NCBI RefSeq assembly: GCF_003934165.1
Contig: NZ_ML133511.1
Span: 30,022-94,021, forward strand
Reading direction: 5' to 3'
From: Borborobacter arsenicus
Lineage (GTDB): Bacteria > Pseudomonadota > Alphaproteobacteria > Rhizobiales > Rhizobiaceae
Length of the DNA: 64,000 nucleotides
Part shown: in pieces, positions 25,941 to 34,007 of the stretch
How the letters are laid out: every line of letters starts with the position of its first letter
Numbering within the stretch: position 1 is the first letter of the stretch
Program-made: the position numbers and the translations under genes
The notes under the pieces: model-generated
What the model was told of the DNA's origin: nothing
Seen by the model: the letters and a program-made list of their open reading frames with translations, nothing else
Databases searched by the model: none

Positions 25941-26626
25941 ATCTGCTTCATCCTTGTTGATTGGATCATGCGGGTCGCCTGCCTTATGGTCGCGGCGAGG
26001 TTTCCCGGTGTGCCCGGCGCGGCATCCCGCTCTGCTGCCAGGCTGGCGAAGCCTTTGGCGATCACCGCCTTGGCCTCGCTTCGCGTCAGCCCCGCATCCC
26101 GCGTGAGCCAGCATTCGAATTCCCGTATCGTCGGCAGCCGCCTCGCCTTCACGGTCTCGACGCGCGCTTCGGGCAACATCGGAAAGGTGACGATTGAAAT
26201 CTCCCAGAGATCGGCTTCCAGGATGCGGCGCGCACCTTTGGCGGCATCCTTTTGGGCACGGATGGTGCGAAAGCCGATCGACAATCCGTCCAACGCTCCG
26301 CCACGCATCAGGCTCAGCACTTCGCGCGCCCGCTCGACACCGGTGGCAAGGCGTCCGCGCACAAACAGGCCGCGAGCGTCTTCCTTCAATTGCGTCCAGG
26401 CGCCGATGGGCTGGTTGGGATCGTGCTGGAACAGCATGCGGATGCCTGCCGTTCCTCTTGTCCGCAAGGATTTGGCGAAAGCACCCGGCTCGACAATATC
26501 CTTTCCCATGTCCATGCGCCCGAACAGGCTGGCATAGCCGGAAAAGCTGCCGTCGCTTTCCACCGCATCGAGCGTCAGATCGACATGTTTGGTTTCGCAT
26601 CGCCGCATGATGGCGTCAGCGCTCAT
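25937..26626 (-). CDS. GTA gp4, HK97-type prohead protease
   Basis: 229 aa from ATG 26626, chosen because AAGGAGG sits six bases before it. Family features are SFSGYASLFGRMDMGKDIVEPGAFAKSL, the catalytic His in IRMLFQHDPNQPIGAWTQLKED, and the Ser-bearing core GGALDGLSIGFRTIRAQKDAAKGARRILEADLWEISIVTFPMLPEARV. It cleaves the capsid scaffold during head maturation. It overlaps the preceding small gene by 11 bp and gp5 by 4 bp. Confidence 0.93.
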   Translation of the reverse strand: MSADAIMRRCETKHVDLTLDAVESDGSFSGYASLFGRMDMGKDIVEPGAFAKSLRTRGTAGIRMLFQHDPNQPIGAWTQLKEDARGLFVRGRLATGVERAREVLSLMRGGALDGLSIGFRTIRAQKDAAKGARRILEADLWEISIVTFPMLPEARVETVKARRLPTIREFECWLTRDAGLTRSEAKAVIAKGFASLAAERDAAPGTPGNLAATIRQATRMIQSTRMKQI

Positions 26627-26972
26627 CCGCATCCTCCTTAATCCGGTTTTTCTGAAGCAGCCGCCCCAGGCTGCCGTGCTGCAGGGTGCGGGCGGCAAAG
26701 CCCAGTGCCCACCAGGCGCACAGGCTGGCTACCGCCGAGCCCATCAGCACCAGTTCGCCCGGCCCGATCCTGTCCTGCAGTCCCAGTTCGTTGGCGATCT
26801 TCAGCCCAACGGTCCCGCCAAACACCATCCCGCACACCACGCCGACGGCGAAACGCGCCGCCGCCTCGCGCCGCCCATGCGGCAGGATATAGGCAAGCGA
26901 GATCGCCGAGCCGGCGACCGCGCCCGCCCCCTTGGCCAGCCACAGCCAGGCCGCTTCGGTCAGGTCAGTCAT
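26616..26972 (-). CDS. Small membrane protein between GTA portal and protease (DUF6107-like)
   Basis: 118 aa from ATG 26972, which has AAGGAG upstream; longer in-frame starts run into Arg-rich shadow sequence. Hydrophobic segments at about residues 13-29 (AGAVAGSAISLAYILPH), 35-55 (FAVGVVCGMVFGGTVGL) and 68-90 (GELVLMGSAVASLCAWWALGFAA) suggest a three-helix membrane protein. A gene of this kind occupies the gp3.5 position in Rhizobiales GTAs. Its role is unknown; being membrane-bound it is unlikely to be a virion part. Confidence 0.8.
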   Translation of the reverse strand: MTDLTEAAWLWLAKGAGAVAGSAISLAYILPHGRREAAARFAVGVVCGMVFGGTVGLKIANELGLQDRIGPGELVLMGSAVASLCAWWALGFAARTLQHGSLGRLLQKNRIKEDADER

Positions 26973-27001
26973 AGTCCTCGCTCCTTCTACAGAAACGCCG
27001 A

Positions 27002-28180
27002 TCAGTCGAAACCGCGAGGCTGATAACCCACGGCCTCGCGCTTCTCGTCGTCGCTCAGGAATGATGCCGCCTCCACACGCGCCCACAGCGCATCGCGCTC
27101 GCCCGACAGGCCGTCCACTCGGTCGGCGTCGTACCAGAGCCGCAGGCTGCCGCCGAAAACCGGGCCAAGCCACGCCGACAGCTCCTTTGCGATACGGCCG
27201 ACCAGCGGCAGGATCGTCAGCCGGTAGAAGGCGCGGTTGGCCTCCTGATAATTGGCATAGGTGTTGTCGCCGGGAATGCCGAGCAGCATTGGCGGCACGC
27301 CGAAGGCGAGCGCTATGTCGCGGCTGGCCGAATGCTTGGCCTCGATGAAATCCATGTCTTTCGGCGTCATGCCCATGGCTTTCCAGTCCAGCCCGCCCTC
27401 GAGCAGCAGCGGCCTTCCGGCACGGGTCGCGCCCGAATAGCCTTCCTCCAGTTCCGCCTTCAGCCGGTCGAACTGCTCGTCGGTCAGGTTGCCGCCCTCC
27501 TTCGGCGCATAGACCAGCGCGCCGGACGGTCGAGCCGAATTGTCGAGCAACGCCTTGTTCCAGCGTCCCGCCGCATTATGGGTATCGAGTGCCGTCAGTG
27601 CCGCTTCGAGCGGTGCAAAGCCATAATGATCGTCAAGCGGATGAAAAAGCGTCAGATGCAGCGCCCCGCCGCCTTCTGCCGCCAGCGGGGTTCGCCGCCG
27701 CGCGCTGCCTTCGCGATAGTCGAGCGCCGTCGGCCAGCCGGATGGATCGGTCACCACGCTCACCCGGTCCGGCCGCAAAAGATGCAGCTCCCGCGCACCT
27801 TCATTCGCCTCGATCATTTCGACATAGGCATTGCCGGCCAAAAGCAGATGGCCATAGAGCGTTTCCAGAAACGAAGCGCCTGCCTGCCGCTGGTTCGGCC
27901 GCTCTAGCAGTTGCAGCAGCGGGTGGTCCTCCAGTTCCGCCGCCCCTTCATAAAGCAGCCACGGCATCGCCGATGCCGTCTCGCAGATCAGCCGCACTGC
28001 GCGATGCACGATCGGGTTGCGCATATAGCCTTCGCGCGCCAGTGCCGCATAATCCCGCCGGGTCCAGCGCGCCTCGCCTTGCGCATGCAGCGCTACGAAT
28101 CCGCTCGGCGCACCGCTCTTGTGCTCGGGCCGAGCTCCGCCGTTCCCCGCATTGCGAGGCCAAGGCCATTTCCAAGCCAT
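27002..28180 (-). CDS. GTA gp3, HK97-type portal protein
   Basis: 392 aa from ATG 28180, with AGGA seven bases upstream. Typical portal segments are YMRNPIVHRAVRLICETASAMPWLLYEG, HLLLAGNAYVEMIE, LHLTLFHPLDDHYGFAPLEAALTALDTHNAAGRWNKALLDNSARPSGALVY and FGVPPMLLGIPGDNTYANYQEANRAFYRLTILPL. It forms the dodecameric ring for DNA entry. It lies 65 bp downstream of terL. Confidence 0.95.
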   Translation of the reverse strand: MAWKWPWPRNAGNGGARPEHKSGAPSGFVALHAQGEARWTRRDYAALAREGYMRNPIVHRAVRLICETASAMPWLLYEGAAELEDHPLLQLLERPNQRQAGASFLETLYGHLLLAGNAYVEMIEANEGARELHLLRPDRVSVVTDPSGWPTALDYREGSARRRTPLAAEGGGALHLTLFHPLDDHYGFAPLEAALTALDTHNAAGRWNKALLDNSARPSGALVYAPKEGGNLTDEQFDRLKAELEEGYSGATRAGRPLLLEGGLDWKAMGMTPKDMDFIEAKHSASRDIALAFGVPPMLLGIPGDNTYANYQEANRAFYRLTILPLVGRIAKELSAWLGPVFGGSLRLWYDADRVDGLSGERDALWARVEAASFLSDDEKREAVGYQPRGFD

Positions 28181-28245
28181 CTGTCCATCCTGTGTGATTG
28201 AGATTTCCGGTGCACACGCACCGGCTCGGCGACGAGCCTCGTGCC

Positions 28246-29526
28246 TTATAGAAAGTCCCGGATGCGAGGAGTCGCCGCGCCTTCCTGCATCAGTTCGCTG
28301 ATTGCCCAGACCAGCGCATCGACCCGGTCCGGCGACCGGTTGCTGGAAAGCCCATTGGGCCCGAAGTCGCACATTTCGTCTTCCAGTTCGGCGAAGCGCC
28401 CGGCATGTAACACCCTGCCCTGCTGGTAGAGTGCTGCGATCGGCTCGGCTCGCAGCCATTTCCCACGCCGGGCCCGTACCGCCCTCACCGGCACATTCGG
28501 ATCGACTGTCCGGATCACCGCCGTCACCATGTCGCCGCCCTGGTTGACCTCGGCCACGATGCAATCCGCCTCGATCCGATGAAACAGCGCTACCGCCGCA
28601 CCCGCCCAATCCTGCGGCTTGGCGGCACGAACTGTCGCGTCGGCTAGCACGATTGCCCGGCCGGTTTCGTCCAGCCCGGCAGCCACGATGCCACAGGCGT
28701 CCGATGTCTTTCGTGAACTTGCCGGCGGATCGACCGCGACCACGATGCGGCGCAGTTCCGGCACCTCTTCAATGAAGGCGTTTTCGAGGCCGTTGCGAGA
28801 CCACAGCGCGTCCTCCCGGTCCTCGATCAATTCGCCGTCGAGTTCCTGCCGTCCCAGGCGCGTGCCGGCATAGCGCTTGCGCACCATGTCGAGAAACCCC
28901 GGCGCCAGATTACCGGCATTTTCGGCTGTCCGCATCCGCGTCACCGCCACCGCCGGATCGGCCAGAAGCCGCTTCAACAGCTTCATCGGCTTCGGCGTGG
29001 TGGTGATCAGTTGCCGCGGTTGCTCGCCCAACCGCAGGCCGAATTGCAGCATGTCGAAACAAGTCTCCGCATGTCTCCACTTTGCCAGTTCGTCGCACCA
29101 GGCCGCATCGAATTGCGGCCCGCGCAGGCTTTCCGGGTCCTCCGAGGAGAATATCTGCGCCACTGCGCCATTGTCCCAGACCAATCTGCGCCGGGTGGCC
29201 TCGAAACGCGGACGATCATGCCGGGAGATGGTGATGATCCCCGACGGGCCCTCGATCATCACCTCGCGCACATCGCCCAGCGTCTCGCCGATCAATGCGA
29301 TGCGCCCATGCGCCCTGTCGGCGAAGGGCGAAAACCCCCGCACCAGGCTGTTTACCCATTCGGCGCCCAGCCGCGTCTTTCCCGCACCGCGTCCGCCGAT
29401 GACCAGCCAGGTCTGTGGCGGTGTCCCCAGCAGATATTGCTCTATCCGCGCCTCGGTGAACCATTCTCGCTCGATCAGCGAAACCGCGTCAGCCTTCAGA
29501 TTTTGTCTTGCCCAGTTGCCTTGCAT
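28246..29526 (-). CDS. terL: GTA gp2, large terminase subunit (TerL)
   Basis: 426 aa from ATG 29526, the start that best fits the family; earlier in-frame ATGs at 29589 and 29625 would add up to 33 residues inside gp1. Walker A is GGRGAGKT (residues 44-51); the Walker B region is IVVAVDPPASSR-like with further nuclease acidic residues (NQGGDMVTAV, SPDRVDALVWAISELM). It drives headful packaging of host DNA. It overlaps gp1 by 38 bp. Confidence 0.93.
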   Translation of the reverse strand: MQGNWARQNLKADAVSLIEREWFTEARIEQYLLGTPPQTWLVIGGRGAGKTRLGAEWVNSLVRGFSPFADRAHGRIALIGETLGDVREVMIEGPSGIITISRHDRPRFEATRRRLVWDNGAVAQIFSSEDPESLRGPQFDAAWCDELAKWRHAETCFDMLQFGLRLGEQPRQLITTTPKPMKLLKRLLADPAVAVTRMRTAENAGNLAPGFLDMVRKRYAGTRLGRQELDGELIEDREDALWSRNGLENAFIEEVPELRRIVVAVDPPASSRKTSDACGIVAAGLDETGRAIVLADATVRAAKPQDWAGAAVALFHRIEADCIVAEVNQGGDMVTAVIRTVDPNVPVRAVRARRGKWLRAEPIAALYQQGRVLHAGRFAELEDEMCDFGPNGLSSNRSPDRVDALVWAISELMQEGAATPRIRDFL

Positions 29527-29956
29527 ATCCCTTGGCGAGTTCGACAATTCGCTGGTCGATCCGTTTGAGTGCTTCGGCCATGTCTGCATCTCGTTTCGTC
29601 TGGTCTTCCTTGGCTTCACCGCCACTGGGCATGATTTCGATGATTTTCTCGAGGGTCCGCGTCAGCACCGAAATCGTGTCGATGCGCGCCTTGTCCAAAG
29701 CCAGCGGCTCCCCGTCTTCACCTATGGCAAGCGTCTGCACCTGGGCGATCAGGCTCTCCGCCACCTTTCTCAACGGCGTTTTGATGTCCGGTTGCCGCCC
29801 CGCCACGCGCCAGGGCACCCATTTTTCTCGTGCTGCGCGACGCTGGATCGAACGCACTGACCATCCGGTGATAAGCGCCAGTTGTTCGAAATCCAGCCCT
29901 GCACTTTCATGTGCAGCGCGGATCGCCACCCACCGCTCAACGGCGCGTGCTATCAT
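29489..29956 (-). CDS. GTA gp1, small terminase subunit (TerS)
   Basis: 155 aa. The N-terminal helix-turn-helix is visible (LDFEQLALITGWSVRSIQRRAAREKWVPWR, about residues 22-50), followed by a long helical oligomerisation region (TISVLTRTLEKIIEIMPSGGEAKEDQTKRDADMAEALKRIDQRIVELAKGYARQLG). This layout and its place before terL match GTA gp1, recently recognised as the small terminase. GGAG lies nine bases before the ATG. It is the first gene of the cluster. Confidence 0.85.
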   Translation of the reverse strand: MIARAVERWVAIRAAHESAGLDFEQLALITGWSVRSIQRRAAREKWVPWRVAGRQPDIKTPLRKVAESLIAQVQTLAIGEDGEPLALDKARIDTISVLTRTLEKIIEIMPSGGEAKEDQTKRDADMAEALKRIDQRIVELAKGYARQLGKTKSEG

Positions 29957-30014
29957 GGAAATTTCTCCGGGATTTGAGCTGTTCGGAAGAAAAGGCTGTT
30001 AGCTCTCGGTGCTG

Positions 30015-30060
30015 TGGCTATCGAAGCGGCCCTGCACCCGCACTTTTCCGACGATAGCCA
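30015..30060. repeat. 9-bp inverted repeat in the GTA leader region
   Basis: TGGCTATCG (30015-30023) and CGATAGCCA (30052-30060) are perfect complements, 28 bp apart. They lie between the putative GTA promoter and gp1. The element could be a second operator or, in the transcript, a 5' leader hairpin. No T-run follows. Confidence 0.45.
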
Positions 30061-30062
30061 GA

Positions 30063-30091
30063 CACTATCAGAACACCGTTACGGTGTCAAG
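30063..30091 (-). promoter_or_regulatory. Putative GTA promoter with palindromic operator in the spacer
   Basis: On the minus strand a perfect -35 TTGACA (30086-30091) is followed after exactly 17 bp by TAGTGT (30063-30068) as a weak -10. The spacer and the -35 edge hold a 15-bp palindrome, ACACCGT-T-ACGGTGT (30074-30088). A dyad between -35 and -10 is the layout used by MerR-type activators, and a repressor could also bind there. The predicted start of transcription is about 100 nt before gp1. Confidence 0.6.
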
Positions 30092-30247
30092 AATATATTC
30101 CTATTTTTATTCCACATTGCTCAATGCCGGTGAAAGTTTGGATTTCGCTTGCCGCATCCGCTAAGATTGAGTTCAAGGCAGAAACGAAGGCAGCATCCAG
30201 CCTCCCGCAAATACCCCAAGTTCTCGCGCAACAGCCGGATCCCCAGA

Positions 30248-32401
30248 ATGGAAGACCCCTTCGAGCCGCGAAAATCGAAAAGTCCGAAGGCTGGCAAGCT
30301 GCTCGCCATCGATGCCTGGATCGATTCGTCGCTTTATGAAGCAGGGTTCAAGGCGCGCGAGACCTGGGAAACGCTGACCATCTTCTTTCGGCGCTTCCGG
30401 GTCAGCGGCTGGCGGCGCGCTATCATCGAGGTGCTGAGCGAGGGTTTCACCATGGGGGCGGCCGGTTCGGTCGTCATGCTGGCGCTTGCCCTGCCGGCAT
30501 TCGATGAAACCGTTGGGAACTGGCGCCAGCAGGACGATTTCGCCGTCACCTTCCTCGACCGTTACGGCAACGAGATCGGTCAACGCGGCATCATCCAGCG
30601 CGATTCCGTGCCGATCGACGAAATGCCCGATCATGTCATCAAGGCCGTGCTCGCGACCGAAGACCGCCGCTTCTTCGAACATTACGGCATCGATTTCCTT
30701 GGCCTGGTCCGAGCGATGTCGGAAAATGTGCGGGCAAACTCGGTCGTCCAGGGCGGATCGAGCATCACCCAGCAGCTCGCCAAGAACCTGTTCCTCTCCA
30801 ATGAGCGCACCGTCGAGCGCAAGGTCAAGGAAGCGTTCCTCGCCGTATGGCTGGAAATGAACCTGTCCAAGTCCGAAATCCTGCAACTCTATCTCGACCG
30901 CGCCTATATGGGCGGCGGCACATTCGGCATCGCGGCGGCCGCCGATTTCTATTTCGGCAAGCAGGTCAAGGACCTCAACCTCGCGGAAGCCGCCATGCTC
31001 GCCGGCCTGTTCAAGGCACCAGCAAAATATGCGCCGCATATCAACCTGCCGGCCGCGCGTGCCCGCGCCAATGTCGTTTTGACCAACCTCGTGCAAGGCG
31101 GCTTCATGACCGAAGGCCAAGTGCTGTCGGCCCGGCTCCACCCTGCCGACATCGTCGACCGGGAAGATCGCAAAAGCCCGGACTATTTTCTCGACTGGGC
31201 CTTCGAGGAGGTCAAGCGCGTCGCCGCCGCATCGGGCATCCACTCCATGGTGGCGCGCACCACCATCGATATGAACATCCAGCAGGCAGCCGAGGAATCG
31301 CTCGAATTCCACCTGCGCCAGCATGGCAAGGAATATCGCGTCACAGAAGGCGCCATCGTCGTTCTCGAGACCAATGGTGCGGTCCGTGCCATCGTTGGCG
31401 GACGTGACTATGGCGCCAGCCAGTTCAACCGCGCCACGCGGGCGCTGCGCCAGGCCGGCTCATCGTTCAAGCCCTATGTCTACGCAACCGCGATGGAGCA
31501 CGGCTTCACACCTGAGTCAGTCATATCCGACGGCCCGATCAGTTGGGGCAACTGGTCGCCGAAGAATTACGGCCGCAGCTATTCCGGCCGCACCACGCTT
31601 GCGATGGCGCTGATAAAATCGATCAATACCGTTCCGGTCAGGCTGGCCAAGGACCATCTGACCACTGCGCCGATCAAGGCCATGGCAGAGGCCATGGGCG
31701 TCGAATCACCGCTGGAATCGCACAAGACCATGGTGCTCGGCACGTCGGGCATGACCGTCATGGACCAGGCGACCGGCTACAATGTCTTCGCCAATGGCGG
31801 CTTTGCCGGTACGCGCCATGGCATCCAACAGATTTTGAGCCATTCGGGCAAAGTCATCTACGACTACGATCGGGATGCGCCAAAGCCGAAGCGGGTTCTG
31901 TCCGAGCAGGCGCTGTCGGCGATGAACTCCATTCTCGTGCAGATTCCCGAAATCGGCACGGCACGCCGCTCGGCCCTTCTCGGCATCCGTTCAGCCGGCA
32001 AGACCGGCACGACGCAATCCTACCGCGACGCATGGTATGTGGGCTTTACAGGAAACTACACGGCAGCCGTGTGGCTGGGAAACGACGACTTCACCGCAAC
32101 TCGCGAGATGACCGGCGGCTCTCTGCCCGCCATGATCTGGCAGCGGCTTATGACCTATGCGCACCAGAATATCGACATCAAGCCCATCCCCGGAATCAAG
32201 GACCCCTTCGTGGATGCCAAGACCGTCGCCGAAGCAGCCAAAACCGAAAAGAAAGACAGCGAGGAAACCGTCCAGGCCGTCGAGCGGCCGCCGGTCTTGT
32301 CCAGCACCACGACACGGCTGCTGCGCCAGATGACCGATCTGTTCAGCACCGCCCCCGCCTTGCAGACGCCGCAGGAACCGGAAAAGCTCTCTGCCCTCTG
32401 A
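30248..32401 (+). CDS. Penicillin-binding protein 1A (bifunctional transglycosylase/transpeptidase)
   Basis: 717 aa from ATG 30248. A cytoplasmic N-terminus and one membrane anchor (GAAGSVVMLALALPAF) precede the GT51 transglycosylase domain, with EDRRFFEHYGIDFLG and GGSSITQQLAKNLFLSNERTVERK. The transpeptidase domain has SSFK (QAGSSFKPYVYAT), SxN (SINTVPVRLA) and KTGTT (SAGKTGTTQSYRDAWYVGFTGNY). It polymerises and cross-links peptidoglycan in the periplasm. It is divergent from the GTA cluster, with a 291-bp shared upstream region. The C-terminal tail is short and charged. Confidence 0.94.
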   Translation: MEDPFEPRKSKSPKAGKLLAIDAWIDSSLYEAGFKARETWETLTIFFRRFRVSGWRRAIIEVLSEGFTMGAAGSVVMLALALPAFDETVGNWRQQDDFAVTFLDRYGNEIGQRGIIQRDSVPIDEMPDHVIKAVLATEDRRFFEHYGIDFLGLVRAMSENVRANSVVQGGSSITQQLAKNLFLSNERTVERKVKEAFLAVWLEMNLSKSEILQLYLDRAYMGGGTFGIAAAADFYFGKQVKDLNLAEAAMLAGLFKAPAKYAPHINLPAARARANVVLTNLVQGGFMTEGQVLSARLHPADIVDREDRKSPDYFLDWAFEEVKRVAAASGIHSMVARTTIDMNIQQAAEESLEFHLRQHGKEYRVTEGAIVVLETNGAVRAIVGGRDYGASQFNRATRALRQAGSSFKPYVYATAMEHGFTPESVISDGPISWGNWSPKNYGRSYSGRTTLAMALIKSINTVPVRLAKDHLTTAPIKAMAEAMGVESPLESHKTMVLGTSGMTVMDQATGYNVFANGGFAGTRHGIQQILSHSGKVIYDYDRDAPKPKRVLSEQALSAMNSILVQIPEIGTARRSALLGIRSAGKTGTTQSYRDAWYVGFTGNYTAAVWLGNDDFTATREMTGGSLPAMIWQRLMTYAHQNIDIKPIPGIKDPFVDAKTVAEAAKTEKKDSEETVQAVERPPVLSSTTTRLLRQMTDLFSTAPALQTPQEPEKLSAL

Positions 32402-32476
32402 GGGCATATGCTTCTACGGCCAACACCCGGCAGGCATTCTGCGGCTTGCATTGACCGCCACGGACAGGATACTGCC

Positions 32477-33085
32477 GTGCATCCCTCTTTTCGGCCCTTC
32501 ATGTTCAGAACCGTTCTCTTCACCGCCCTGGTCCTGGTCATCGCCATCGGCGGCGGTGCATCCAGCGTGTGGTATGCTCTCGACCGGCAGGATGGCATCG
32601 ACGCTGTCTCCATCGGCGGCTGGACCGCCTTTCCCGACATCGGCACGCCGGACGCCGATCCTTACTCGCAGGCAAGAACGGCACGCCAAGGCATCCTGAC
32701 GCTCGGCCGCGCGGAAGGCATATCCTTCATCGCCCAACATGACAGTTCCGGCGACGGGTTGCGCCAGGGTTGCAGCTACAGGATCGAGGGCATTATCCCG
32801 CCTGCCCGCTTTTGGACGCTTTATGCCGCGGATGAAACGCTGTCGGCCTTGCCCACGCAGACCCGCCGCCCCTTTGCCCTCCACTCCTACGAGGTGCTGC
32901 GCGGGCCCGAAAACACGGTCACGATCGCGGTTGGCCCGCATCCTGCGCCGGGCAACTGGCTGATGGTCAGGGGAGCCGGCGCCATGCTCCTCGTTCTGAC
33001 CCTCTATGACACGAGCATTGCAAGCAGCACTGGCATCGCCGATGTCGATCTGCCGCTTGTGACGAAAGTGGCTTGCGATGCTTAG
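32477..33085 (+). CDS. DUF1214-domain membrane-anchored protein
   Basis: 202 aa from GTG 32477, preferred because AGGA lies seven bases upstream; ATG 32501 is the alternative. There is one N-terminal membrane helix (TVLFTALVLVIAIGGGASSVWYAL), then a periplasmic DUF1214 region (CSYRIEGIIPPARFWTLYAADET, HSYEVLRGPENTVTIAVGPHPAPGNWL). Function is not established; DUF1254/DUF1214 proteins usually occur together. It overlaps the next gene by 8 bp. Confidence 0.85.
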   Translation: MHPSFRPFMFRTVLFTALVLVIAIGGGASSVWYALDRQDGIDAVSIGGWTAFPDIGTPDADPYSQARTARQGILTLGRAEGISFIAQHDSSGDGLRQGCSYRIEGIIPPARFWTLYAADETLSALPTQTRRPFALHSYEVLRGPENTVTIAVGPHPAPGNWLMVRGAGAMLLVLTLYDTSIASSTGIADVDLPLVTKVACDA

Positions 33086-33620
33086 GCTTTTACACGCCAC
33101 CGTCCTGGGGCTGGTCGGCGCCGGCATCGTCCATGTCGCGGTCCTGCTGCTCGTGCCGCAATTTTCCGAGCGGGACGCCTGGTCACGCCTGGCAATGGCG
33201 GCCGATCTCTACAAGGTCGTTCGGTTCGACACCCAACGCGGCGAGGCAGCCGCGGTCAAATCGGGTGACCCGCTCTTTTATGCGGCCGCCTGCCGTTTCG
33301 ATCTGAACGACGGTGTCGTCCATATAAGATCCGCCGGCCGCCCCCCGTTCTGGTCGGTTTCAGTCTACAATCGCGCCGGACAGAATATCTTCAGCTTCAA
33401 CGATCGTGCAGCGACAGACGGCACTCTCGATTTCGTTGTCGCGACGCCGTCGCAGGTGGTGGAAATCCGCAAGGATGTGATCGACGACTACAAGAAATCG
33501 ATCTTTGTCGAGACAGAATTGGCCGAAGGCATCATCGTAGTGCGCAGCTTTGTTCCAGACGACAGCTGGGATCAAGCCGTTTCAGGCTTTCTCGATACGA
33601 TGTCCTGTACCTCACGCTGA
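33078..33620 (+). CDS. DUF1254-domain membrane-anchored protein
   Basis: 180 aa. One N-terminal helix (LLHATVLGLVGAGIVHVAVLLLVPQF) is followed by a periplasmic domain with DUF1254 features (FYAAACRFDLNDGVVHIRSAGRPPFWSVSVYNRAGQNIFSFNDRA, VPDDSWDQAVSGFLDTMSC). The 8-bp overlap with the DUF1214 gene indicates translational coupling, and the two products probably work together in the envelope. Function is unknown. Confidence 0.82.
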   Translation: MLRLLHATVLGLVGAGIVHVAVLLLVPQFSERDAWSRLAMAADLYKVVRFDTQRGEAAAVKSGDPLFYAAACRFDLNDGVVHIRSAGRPPFWSVSVYNRAGQNIFSFNDRAATDGTLDFVVATPSQVVEIRKDVIDDYKKSIFVETELAEGIIVVRSFVPDDSWDQAVSGFLDTMSCTSR

Positions 33621-33626
33621 CGGCCC

Positions 33627-33821
33627 TCACCGCAGGGGCGCAGGTTCCTTCTGCCGTTGCCCGACATGGCCGGTGATCGTGGTGACCCCCGTCGCTTCGA
33701 TCATCGCCCGACGCTCGTAGCGAACCCCTGGAAAAATAATTACCGATGCAGCCGATCCCGCCGGCTGCCGGCTTTGGCCCGTTGCCGCCTTCCGCGGCAC
33801 GAAAGACAGTATGCTGCCCAT
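33627..33821 (-). CDS. Small hypothetical protein
   Basis: 64 aa. The start codon has AGAGGAG eight bases upstream. The sequence MGSILSFVPRKAATGQSRQPAGSAASVIIFPGVRYERR... resembles short basic proteins of Rhizobiales with an IIFPGVRYER core; this recollection could not be checked. It converges on the DUF1254 gene with a 6-bp gap. Function is unknown. Confidence 0.55.
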   Translation of the reverse strand: MGSILSFVPRKAATGQSRQPAGSAASVIIFPGVRYERRAMIEATGVTTITGHVGQRQKEPAPLR

Positions 33822-34007
33822 GACACGCGCTCCTCTCGGTCTGGCCGGAGTAACAACGCAACGCCTCCGCCTTCGATAAGGCCAGCAGAGAGTTAACAGT
33901 CCGCTAACAGATCATGGCTAAATTTAGCTTTACTCCGAGGCATCGGCCAATTCACCATCCTGCTGCCATGCCTCGGAATTGTGCAGTTCGGGTCAGGCGT
34001 CGCATTC

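Larger units (their letters stand above)
15349..29956 (-). mobile_element. Gene transfer agent (RcGTA-type) structural gene cluster
   Basis: A tightly packed run of minus-strand phage-structure genes in the canonical order TerS, TerL, portal, small membrane protein, prohead protease, major capsid, adaptor, stopper, tail terminator, tail tube, tail chaperones, tape measure, distal tail, hub, NlpC peptidase and a 1299-aa host-attachment protein. Most neighbours overlap by 4 bp. There is no integrase, repressor, replication gene or attachment site, and the tape-measure gene is very short. That combination marks a GTA rather than a prophage. All reading frames look intact, so the particle genes may be functional. 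Confidence 0.9.

Noticed and set aside
24690..26600. 636-codon frame as an extended capsid protein
   Set aside because: The first 220 codons lie over gp4 in another frame and look like shadow sequence (Arg/Cys-rich). Capsid sequence starts at 25940.
15349..29956. Prophage
   Set aside because: No integrase, repressor, replication gene or attachment repeats, and a GTA-specific gene set with a very short tape measure. It fits a gene transfer agent.
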